Assembly: GCA_036733925.1 (NCBI GenBank)
Contig: DAIMZO010000008.1
Location: 1 to 64,000, forward strand
Origin: UBA2897 sp036733925
GTDB lineage: Bacteria > Bacillota > Negativicutes > Selenomonadales > Selenomonadaceae
DNA: 64,000 nucleotides
Direction of reading: 5' to 3'
A model generated the notes under the pieces. That model made no database searches, had not been told where the DNA came from, and saw nothing but the letters and a program-made list of their open reading frames with translations. Every line of letters starts with the position of its first letter. The stretch's first letter is position 1. The position numbers and the translations under genes are program-made. Shown here in pieces: positions 25,693 through 32,272 of this stretch.

Positions 25693-25728
25693 CACCGGGA
25701 GGCGTGCAAGCTTTCCGGTGATTTTTTT
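25693..25728 (+). terminator. Hairpin with T run between precursor and radical SAM gene
   Basis: CACCGG (25693-25698) pairs with CCGGTG (25715-25720), followed by A and seven T. The stem is modest, so it is likely a partial terminator. This would give more precursor mRNA than enzyme mRNA, a common need in RiPP operons. Confidence 0.7.
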
Positions 25729-25738
25729 AGGAGGAGTC

Positions 25739-26782
25739 ATGAACTATTTCGCGTTTCAATGGCAGCTGCTGGATGATTGTGACCAGCGGTGCAAGCACTG
25801 CTATATCTTCCATGGGAATAACGGTGTGCCGCTCACTCGGATGACCAGCGAGCAGATCGACCGGACGCTGGAGAACTGCCTCGATTTCTGCCAGAAGTTC
25901 CAGAGGCTTCCAGAATTTTATATCACCGGCGGTGACCCAATCCTTCATCCGGATTTCTGGAGGCTGCTGGAAAAGCTCCATGACGGACATATCCCGTTCA
26001 CCATCATGGGGAATCCTTTCCATCTGAACGATGAAGTCTGCCAGAGGATGCATGATCTCGGCTGCAAGAAATACCAGATGTCTCTGGACGGCCTGCGCGA
26101 AACGCATGACTGGTTCCGCAAACCGGGCAGCTTTGACGCGACGCTGGAAAAGGTTTCCTGCATCAATAAGTCCGGTATGCACAGCGTCATCATGTCCACC
26201 GTTTCGGACAAGAATATCGACGAGATCCCGGAGCTGATTGACGTATGCGCCCAGCACGATGTGGATATCTTCGCTTTCTCGAGGTACTGCCCGGGTGCAG
26301 AGGACAAGACCAATGGCATCACGCCCGAGCGCTACCGCGCGTTCCTGCTGGCATGCGATGAAAAGTTCGAACATTACAACAAGCTCTACGCCTCGGGCAA
26401 GGGGAGACTCTGGTGCAACAAGAAGGATCACCTCTGGACGTTGCTTGACTGGGAACTCGGACGGTTCAAGATCCCGGAGGACGCGAAGTCGGACATCGTT
26501 TACGGCGGGTGCAACTGCGGCAATTGCCATCTGACTATTTTGCCGACGGGAGATGTTTATGCCTGCCGGAGACTCTTCAGCAAAGTCGGAAATGTTTTTA
26601 CGGATTGGCTGACCGATATCTGGCTGCATCCCATGGAAGAATATCGGCAGTATGAGAAGTTCGAGAAATGCTCGAAATGCGAGTTGCTGCGCTTCTGCCG
26701 CGGCTGTCCGGCGGTCGCCCATGGAACGCATGGGAGCTTTTACGCGGAGGATCCGCAGTGCTGGCATGAAGTGCAGGGCTGA
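25739..26782 (+). CDS. Radical SAM/SPASM peptide maturase (ACGX-type system)
   Basis: 347 residues. The radical SAM cluster motif is C14-x3-C18-x2-C21 (CDQRCKHC), followed by the GGDP motif that binds SAM methionine. The C-terminal SPASM-type region is cysteine rich: GCNCGNCHL...GDVYACRR, then CSKCELLRFCRGCP and a last cysteine in DPQC. Two auxiliary iron-sulfur clusters can be accommodated. It should install crosslinks or other radical changes on the upstream six-cysteine repeat peptide. ATG 25739 follows AGGAGGAG. Product structure cannot be read from sequence. Confidence 0.93.
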   Translation: MNYFAFQWQLLDDCDQRCKHCYIFHGNNGVPLTRMTSEQIDRTLENCLDFCQKFQRLPEFYITGGDPILHPDFWRLLEKLHDGHIPFTIMGNPFHLNDEVCQRMHDLGCKKYQMSLDGLRETHDWFRKPGSFDATLEKVSCINKSGMHSVIMSTVSDKNIDEIPELIDVCAQHDVDIFAFSRYCPGAEDKTNGITPERYRAFLLACDEKFEHYNKLYASGKGRLWCNKKDHLWTLLDWELGRFKIPEDAKSDIVYGGCNCGNCHLTILPTGDVYACRRLFSKVGNVFTDWLTDIWLHPMEEYRQYEKFEKCSKCELLRFCRGCPAVAHGTHGSFYAEDPQCWHEVQG

Positions 26783-26799
26783 TGAGGAGGAGATTCACG

Positions 26800-27414
26800 A
26801 TGGATGCGCAGACTTGTATCAAGAAGTTATCTTACGTAGGCGTCTTGAATTTTGCCACGGTCGACGCAAAGGGGAAACCGCAGGTGCGCTGCATCAGCGC
26901 CATTCATTTCGAGGAAGATTCGTTCTGGTTCCTGACGGCCCGCGGTAAGGGCTTTTACCATGAGCTGATGGAGGACGGCAGCGTGCAGATCCTCGCCTAC
27001 ACCCGGTTTAAGGAGATGATCCGCGTCTCGGCGAAGGCGTGGCGCATGCCGGATGAGGTGCAGGAAGCCTGCCGGGAGAAGATATGGGAAGAGCAGCCAT
27101 ATATGGAGAACGTTTACCCGAACGGCACGAGAGAGATCCTTGAGGCGTTTACGCTGAAAGACATGCAGATCGAGTACTTCAATCTCGGGACGCACCCGAT
27201 TCAACGGTATTATTATACGGCAGGAGAAGCAGAACCTATCGTGAAGGGGTATGTTATCTCGGATCAGTGCATTCAGTGCGGGGCCTGCGAGGCAGGATGC
27301 CCGCAGCATGCCATCGACGAGGGCACACCGTTCGTCATCCGGCAGGACAATTGCCTGCAATGCGGCAGATGCTACGAGAATTGTCCGGCACAGGCAATCG
27401 AAAGACGTGAATGA
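26800..27414 (+). CDS. Flavin-fold (PNPOx-like) protein fused to a 2x[4Fe-4S] ferredoxin
   Basis: 204 residues from ATG 26800 behind GAGGAGG. Residues about 1-140 resemble the split-barrel FMN-binding fold of pyridoxamine-phosphate oxidase-like proteins (VGVLNFATVDAKGKPQVRCIS, then FWFLTARGKGFYHEL). Residues 157-195 carry two ferredoxin motifs, C157-x2-C-x2-C-x3-C and C185-x2-C-x2-C-x3-C, each ending in CP. It could pass electrons between a flavin and clusters and so serve as the reductant of the radical SAM enzyme 18 bases upstream. That role is inference; it could equally be an independent flavin reductase. Confidence 0.85.
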   Translation: MDAQTCIKKLSYVGVLNFATVDAKGKPQVRCISAIHFEEDSFWFLTARGKGFYHELMEDGSVQILAYTRFKEMIRVSAKAWRMPDEVQEACREKIWEEQPYMENVYPNGTREILEAFTLKDMQIEYFNLGTHPIQRYYYTAGEAEPIVKGYVISDQCIQCGACEAGCPQHAIDEGTPFVIRQDNCLQCGRCYENCPAQAIERRE

Positions 27415-27446
27415 AACATGCAGATGTAGATAGGGAGGAGATCCGG

Positions 27447-27740
27447 ATGGATACGATGAAAGCGGTTTTGCTTGATCAGCCGACAAAAGGCGCTGATGTC
27501 AGACTTTCGGAAATCCCTGTCCCGGCGGTGAAGCCGGGCTGGGTGCTCGTGAAGGTGAAAGCCTTTGGCATGAACCACTCTGAGGAAATCCTCCGGGAGT
27601 ATATCTATCACTTCATGGATGCACATAACCTGAGGCCGCTCATCGGCGCGGTCTACGATTTCGCGGACATCCGCGAGGCTTGCATCGCTTTGGACGAGGG
27701 CAAAGTGGATGGGAAAATCGTCGCCCGGGCCGGAGATTGA
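27447..27740 (+). pseudogene. Zinc-type alcohol dehydrogenase with large internal deletion
   Basis: 97 residues in one open frame with a good ribosome site (GGGAGGAG). The first 48 match the GroES-like N-terminus of quinone oxidoreductases (VRLSEIPVPAVKPGWVLVKV, then FGMNHSE). The last 50 match the C-terminal end (NLRPLIGAVYDFADIREA, EGKVDGKIVAR). The catalytic and NAD(P) domains, over 200 residues, are missing without loss of frame. It cannot work as a dehydrogenase, and may simply preserve coupling in the operon. Confidence 0.82.
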
Positions 27741-27770
27741 GATTGTTCATGCGAGACAGAGAGGAACGCC

Positions 27771-28712
27771 ATGTTTGGCTTTGATACTATTTTCCATAAG
27801 AAGAATGATTTGACCTACGAGGAGCAGCTGGCTCTGCTCGAGGAAAAGATACAGGGAACGGATGCTATCCTGGTCGGTGCGGGGGCGGGGCTTTCGACGG
27901 CCGCGAGGCTGACGTATGACGGCGAGCGCTTCCGGAAGTATTTCTTCGATTTTGCCGAGACATTCGGCATCACGGATATGTATACGGGAGGATTTTACCC
28001 GTTCCCGAGTCTGGAGCATTACTGGGCGTGGTGGAGCCGGCATATCTACTTCAACCGCTATATTGATGCGCCGTCGAGCGTTTATCCGGACCTCTTGCGG
28101 CTGGTCAGGGGCAAGGATTATTTCGTCTTGACGACGAATGTCGACCACCAGTTCCAGCGGAGCGGCTTCGACAAAAAGCGGCTTTTCTACACGCAGGGGG
28201 ATTACGGCCTGTTGCAGAGCGTCGAACCGGAGGTGCAGAAATCCTATGACAACCAGGAGATTGTCGAGAAGATGCTCGAGGCGCAGGGCTTCGTCCGGGA
28301 TGCGCAGGGCGTGCTTGCGGTGCCGGCTTCCGGCAAGCTCAGCTTGACGGTGCCGAAGGATCTGATCCCGAAGTGCCCGGACGATGGCCGCGCGATGATG
28401 GTCAGCGTGCGCAGCGACGACCGTTTCGTCGAGGACGAGGGCTGGCATGAGGCGCAGGCCCGCTATAAAAAGTTCTTGCATCAGCACGCAAAGGGGCCTA
28501 TCCTATATCTAGAGCTCGGTGTCGGCATGAATACGCCGGTCATCATCAAATATCCGTTCTGGTATTATACGGAGAAGAATCCGCAGGCGTTCTACGTCTG
28601 CATCAATAAAGGGTATGCGGTCTGCAGCGAGGACATCCGGCACCAGAGCCTCTGCATGGAGCAGGATATCGGCCGGGTGCTCAAAGATCTGTTGAAGGAG
28701 AGAGCATCATGA
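27771..28712 (+). CDS. Sirtuin of the macrodomain-linked (class M-like) type
   Basis: 313 residues. NAD-binding GAGAGLS (36-42) and TTNVDHQF (121-128) are kept. The position of the usual catalytic histidine reads Gln in FYTQGDYG (Q142), as I recall for SirTM enzymes. These ADP-ribosylate a lipoyl carrier protein rather than deacetylate. The zinc module is damaged: LQSVEPEVQ stands where a Cys pair is expected, and only one cysteine remains in PKCPDDG. It overlaps the macrodomain gene by 4 bases (ATGA). No lipoyl carrier or lipoate ligase gene is beside it, unlike the Staphylococcus/Streptococcus operons. Confidence 0.86.
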   Translation: MFGFDTIFHKKNDLTYEEQLALLEEKIQGTDAILVGAGAGLSTAARLTYDGERFRKYFFDFAETFGITDMYTGGFYPFPSLEHYWAWWSRHIYFNRYIDAPSSVYPDLLRLVRGKDYFVLTTNVDHQFQRSGFDKKRLFYTQGDYGLLQSVEPEVQKSYDNQEIVEKMLEAQGFVRDAQGVLAVPASGKLSLTVPKDLIPKCPDDGRAMMVSVRSDDRFVEDEGWHEAQARYKKFLHQHAKGPILYLELGVGMNTPVIIKYPFWYYTEKNPQAFYVCINKGYAVCSEDIRHQSLCMEQDIGRVLKDLLKERAS

Positions 28713-29506
28713 CGCAGGAAGAAAGAAGGATCTGGCTCATCCGGGCCTTGCAGACGGAGATGCCGGAGTACGCCTCGTACCGCATCCCACAGGAAAAGGA
28801 GGATCAGTGGCATCTGCTCCGCGCGCTGTTCAACGTCCGTCCGCCCATGCCGGTTTCGCCGGAATTCCAGCGCGTAGAGGGCGCTTTCCTTGAGCAGATG
28901 ACGAGGGAGAAAGGCATCGTCGATGTCCTTGACATCTCTGCGAGCATGCTGGATCCGCGCCTGTCTATCTGGCAGGGCGATATCACGCGGCTGCGGGCCG
29001 ACGCGATTGTCAACGCGGCGAACAGCCAGATGCTCGGTTGCTTCCAGCCCAACCACAACTGCATCGACAATATCGAGCAGACCATGGCCGGTGCGGAGAT
29101 GCGCTATGCGCTCTACGAGATCATGGAAAAGCAGGGCCATGAGGAGCCGACGGGGCAGGCGAAGATCACGGAGGGCTATCATCTGCCGACCCGCTATGTC
29201 CTGCATACCGTCGGCCCCATCGTGCGCGGTGGCCTGACGGAAAAGCATCGGGAGCAGCTGGCATCCTGCTATCGGTCCTGCCTGAATCTCGCCGCGGAAC
29301 ATGGCTTGCGGAACATCGTCTTCTGCTGCATCTCGACGGGCGTGTTCTGCTTCCCGCAGCGCGAGGCGGCGCAGATCGCTGTCTGCACGGCGAGGCGGTG
29401 GCTCGACGAGCATCCGGCAGCGCCTTTGCGGCGCGTGGTCTTTGACGTATTCAAGGACAGCGACCGCGCCATCTACGAAAATCTTTTGAATAGGAGAGAT
29501 CCCTGA
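28709..29506 (+). CDS. Zinc-type macrodomain protein (ADP-ribosyl hydrolase)
   Basis: 265 residues. A helical N-terminal part (about 1-75) precedes the macrodomain, with WQGDITRLRADAIVNAAN (88-105) and the phosphate loop STGVFCFP (209-216). The zinc-site segment is intact: C111, H116 and C118 in LGCFQPNHNCIDN, as in the macrodomains that pair with SirTM. The expected activity is removal of ADP-ribose put on by the sirtuin. Translationally coupled to it, and followed directly by the Rrf2 gene (TGA then ATG). Confidence 0.92.
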   Translation: MTQEERRIWLIRALQTEMPEYASYRIPQEKEDQWHLLRALFNVRPPMPVSPEFQRVEGAFLEQMTREKGIVDVLDISASMLDPRLSIWQGDITRLRADAIVNAANSQMLGCFQPNHNCIDNIEQTMAGAEMRYALYEIMEKQGHEEPTGQAKITEGYHLPTRYVLHTVGPIVRGGLTEKHREQLASCYRSCLNLAAEHGLRNIVFCCISTGVFCFPQREAAQIAVCTARRWLDEHPAAPLRRVVFDVFKDSDRAIYENLLNRRDP

Positions 29507-29962
29507 ATGCAGGTTTCGACAAAATTCACCATTGCTATCCATCTTCTGGCGGCCGTCGATTTTTTCGGCGGCGCCTATTCGGTTACCAGCGCGTTCCTCG
29601 CGGGGAGCATCGGCACGAATCCGGTCATCATCCGCGGACTCATGCTGAAGCTGCGCGCGGCGGGCCTGATCGCGACTAAACGCGGGCCGGGCAGCATCAC
29701 CCTGACGAAGCCCCTAGCGGATATCACGTTCCTCGACGTGTATCGCGCGGTCGAGACGGGCGGCAGGGAGAACCTGTTCCATTTTCACGAGAACCCGAAT
29801 CCGAAATGCCCGGTCGGGCGCAATATCCACCGCAGCCTCGACGGCATCTTGCAGGATATCCAGCAGCGTTTTGAGGCAGATCTCGCGCGTTACACGGTCG
29901 CTGATGTTGCCCAGAATATCCAGTCTTGCTTGAAGGAAGAGACATCCTCCGCGGAGGGATAA
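29507..29962 (+). CDS. Rrf2 family transcriptional regulator (YwnA-like)
   Basis: 151 residues. Winged helix at about 1-80 (TKFTIAIHLLAAVDFF; IGTNPVIIRGLMLKLRAAGL; wing GPGSITLTKP). The dimerisation part carries NPKCPVGRNIH, typical of YwnA rather than of IscR, so the three-cysteine cluster site of IscR is not present. Last gene of the island operon. In B. subtilis ywnA neighbours the NAD(P)-binding ywnB; here a tail of such a gene follows within 50 bases. A possible regulator of the island promoter at 25.4 kb. Confidence 0.9.
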   Translation: MQVSTKFTIAIHLLAAVDFFGGAYSVTSAFLAGSIGTNPVIIRGLMLKLRAAGLIATKRGPGSITLTKPLADITFLDVYRAVETGGRENLFHFHENPNPKCPVGRNIHRSLDGILQDIQQRFEADLARYTVADVAQNIQSCLKEETSSAEG

Positions 29963-29998
29963 GAAGCAATAGAGGAAGAAGCGGCGGATGGATCGGCA

Positions 29999-30120
29999 AT
30001 TTTCCCGATTTCTGCTGGGAAAGAGTTCACGAATCGGAGAAAGTATGTTAAAATAGGATTGCTATGAAAGTTTGACGCTGGAGGGACATGCGCGTGCGGG
30101 TCATCACTCGTCCGTCGCGC
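29999..30120 (+). repeat. Right copy of the 120-bp direct repeat flanking the island
   Basis: Holds the last 20 codons of an NmrA-like gene (PISAGKEFTNRRKYVKIGLL, stop at about 30067), a promoter (TTCACG, 17 bases, TAAAAT), a GGAGGG site and the first codons of an rsmD-like gene (MRVIT...). This runs out of homology within about 10 codons, 35 bases before coaD. Partner of 24591-24712. It now probably supplies the coaD promoter. Confidence 0.88.
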
Positions 30121-30157
30121 GTTTCCGGCAGAAAGACGGAAGCGAGGAGGCCTCGTC

Positions 30158-30667
30158 ATGAGTGTGCGGCGCGCGGTATGCGCGGGGAGCTTTGACCCCG
30201 TGACGCTCGGGCATCTCGACCTGTTCCGACGGGCGGCAGGGCTGTTCGATGAGCTGATTGTCTGTGTCTTCCACAACGTGCGGAAGCAGGGCCTGTTTTC
30301 TGCGGAGGAGCGCAAGGCGCTGATCGAGGGCGCGGTGAAGGAGGACGGCGGGATCCCGAATCTTCGCGTGGATACGTTTTCGGGACTGCTCGCGGACTAT
30401 CTGCGCACGTATGAGGCGCAGTTCATTGTGCGCGGCGTGCGTTCGGCGGCCGACCTCGAGTATGAGCGGCGTCAGGCAGAGCTCAACCATCTGCTGTGCC
30501 CGGAGGCTGAGACGGTCTTCCTGCTGACGCGGCCGGAATACGCCTGCGTCAGCTCGTCTGCCACGCGGGAGGTCGCCGCATTCCACGGGGAGCTCGCGGG
30601 GCTTGTCCCGGCGAATGTGGCAGAGGCCCTGAGACAGAGATTCTACGAGCCGCCGCAGGCCCGGTGA
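30158..30667 (+). CDS. coaD: Phosphopantetheine adenylyltransferase
   Basis: 169 residues. Transfers AMP from ATP to 4'-phosphopantetheine, the fourth step of CoA synthesis. Nucleotidyltransferase motif GSFDPVTLGHLD (10-21) and VSSSATREV near the C-terminus; VRGVRSAADLEYE is also typical. It follows the rsmD remnant of the right repeat, so it formerly followed rsmD as in other Firmicutes. AGGAGG lies before the ATG. Confidence 0.96.
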   Translation: MSVRRAVCAGSFDPVTLGHLDLFRRAAGLFDELIVCVFHNVRKQGLFSAEERKALIEGAVKEDGGIPNLRVDTFSGLLADYLRTYEAQFIVRGVRSAADLEYERRQAELNHLLCPEAETVFLLTRPEYACVSSSATREVAAFHGELAGLVPANVAEALRQRFYEPPQAR

Positions 30668-30719
30668 AAGAGAAAAAACGCCCGGGAAGGGCTGAAAATA
30701 AGAAAGGGAGTACGCGTTT

Positions 30720-31406
30720 ATGTCAGTGCGCAAAACGTTGTCGAAAATCGAGGATATGGTAGTCGGGGCAAACAAGATGCCCTTCATGAATAAGGTGATG
30801 CTCGACGATACCGAGCTCATCCATTATGTGGACGAGCTTCGCAACGACCTCCCGAAAGAGCTCGACCGCGCGGCCGATATCATGGAGAACCGCGACCAGA
30901 TTCTCGCGGACGCGCAGCAGGAAGCGGACCGCATCGTTGAGAACGCGAAGAACTATGCAACGAAGCTCGTCGATGACCATGTGATTGTCGAACAGTCCCG
31001 TGCAAAGGGCAAGGAGATCCTGCAGCAGGTTCAGAGCCAGCAGGAGCAGATGCTCGACCACGCGCAGCAGATGGCGCGCGAGACCATCGAGCAGGCGCAG
31101 AAGCGCGCGAAGGAGCTCGAGGACAACGCGGATGCATACGCCGACCAGGTGTTCAAGAACCTGATCGCGCATGTCGGCGGCACGTTCCAGGGCGTCGAGA
31201 GCGCGGCGCACGGCGTACAGGAGATCCAGGGCGGCATCCAGCAGGCCATGCAGGTGCTCCAGCAGGGCCAGCTCCAGATGCAGCAGCAGCGCGAAAAGCG
31301 CCTGCAGATGGAGCAGGAACAGGCACCGCAGCAGGCCGCAAAGCGCCAGCCTGCGGTGGCAGAAGAAGCGCCGGAAAAGGAATCCCTGCCGCAGCCGCAG
31401 CAGTGA
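30720..31406 (+). CDS. Coiled-coil protein of unknown function
   Basis: 228 residues, no membrane segment. Residues about 35-130 form a long Ala/Glu/Gln-rich coiled coil reminiscent of V-type ATPase subunit H and DivIVA-like proteins. The C-terminal third is almost all Gln, Glu, Pro and Ala. Similar proteins often follow coaD in this group of bacteria. A role in cell structure or division is possible but not shown. GGGAG site before the ATG. Confidence 0.78.
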   Translation: MSVRKTLSKIEDMVVGANKMPFMNKVMLDDTELIHYVDELRNDLPKELDRAADIMENRDQILADAQQEADRIVENAKNYATKLVDDHVIVEQSRAKGKEILQQVQSQQEQMLDHAQQMARETIEQAQKRAKELEDNADAYADQVFKNLIAHVGGTFQGVESAAHGVQEIQGGIQQAMQVLQQGQLQMQQQREKRLQMEQEQAPQQAAKRQPAVAEEAPEKESLPQPQQ

Positions 31407-31450
31407 GCCGGATATCGGATATAGATAGAACGGAAAGAATAGAATGATAG

Positions 31451-31480
31451 AAAGGAAAGGCCGCAGTCGGTCTTTCCTTT
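31451..31480 (+). terminator. Terminator before larB
   Basis: AAAGGAAAGGCCG-CAGT-CGGTCTTTCCTTT: 13 pairs with one G-U and a four-base loop. The T run is short and inside the stem, so it may be only a partial stop. Confidence 0.7.
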
Positions 31481-31501
31481 CCGTGTCTAGGAGGGGGAAG
31501 C

Positions 31502-32260
31502 ATGACGGAAGAGGAGATCCGGGAACTGCTCCAGCGCTATAAAAGGGGAGAGATGGACGAGGAACAGGCCGTCCGGCAGATTGTGAGCACCTCCTTCGAG
31601 GAAATGCCGTATGCCGAGGTCGACCACGACCGCGAGCGGCGGCAGGGCTTCCCCGAAGTCATCTACGCGGAGGGCAAGACCAAGGAGCAGGTGCTCGGCA
31701 TCCTGCAGAGCCTCGAGAAGCGCAGCAAGGGGAACCTGATGGCGACGCGCGCGAGCCGGGAGAAATACGACTACGTCAGGGCGGTGATGCCCGAGATGCA
31801 GTACGATGAGGCGGCGCGCATGATCTATCTTGACCGGGACAAGAGCGTGCAGCGTGACTCGTCCCATGAGATCCTGATCCTGACGGCAGGGACGAGCGAT
31901 ATCTCCGTCGCGAGCGAGGCGGAGCGCACGGCGTACCTGTGGGGGAACGCCGTGCAGCATTTCTATGACTGCGGGGTCGCGGGAATCCACCGGCTTTTCG
32001 CGCATCTGCCGGCCATCCAGCGGGCGAACGTCATCATCGTCATCGCAGGCATGGAGGGCGCGCTGGCCTCCGTGGTCGGCGGCCTCACGGACAGGCCCGT
32101 CATCGCGGTGCCGACGAGCGTCGGTTACGGGGCATCGTTCCACGGACTCGCGGCGCTGCTCTCTATGCTGAACAGCTGTGCCGCCGGCGTTTCTGTCGTG
32201 AATATCGATAACGGGTTCGGGGCCGGCGTGCTCGCGAGCAAGATCAATCACATGCGCTAA
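31502..32260 (+). CDS. larB: Nickel-pincer cofactor biosynthesis protein LarB
   Basis: 252 residues. LarB carboxylates and hydrolyses nicotinic acid adenine dinucleotide to give pyridinium dicarboxylate mononucleotide, the first step to the nickel-pincer nucleotide cofactor of lactate racemase and relatives. The C-terminal half is the PurE-like domain (ILTAGTSDISVASEAE; VIVIAGMEGALASVVGGL; VPTSVGYGASF). larC follows 12 bases later. larE and a LarA-type enzyme are not in the window. Confidence 0.94.
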   Translation: MTEEEIRELLQRYKRGEMDEEQAVRQIVSTSFEEMPYAEVDHDRERRQGFPEVIYAEGKTKEQVLGILQSLEKRSKGNLMATRASREKYDYVRAVMPEMQYDEAARMIYLDRDKSVQRDSSHEILILTAGTSDISVASEAERTAYLWGNAVQHFYDCGVAGIHRLFAHLPAIQRANVIIVIAGMEGALASVVGGLTDRPVIAVPTSVGYGASFHGLAALLSMLNSCAAGVSVVNIDNGFGAGVLASKINHMR

Positions 32261-32272
32261 GGGGGCGGCAGG

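Noticed and set aside
25407..25776. Other open frames across the ACGx repeat, on both strands, including a 98-residue minus-strand frame
   Set aside because: A 27-base repeat without stops keeps several frames open. Only the 25466 frame has a ribosome site, a non-repeat leader and a biologically sensible cysteine repeat.
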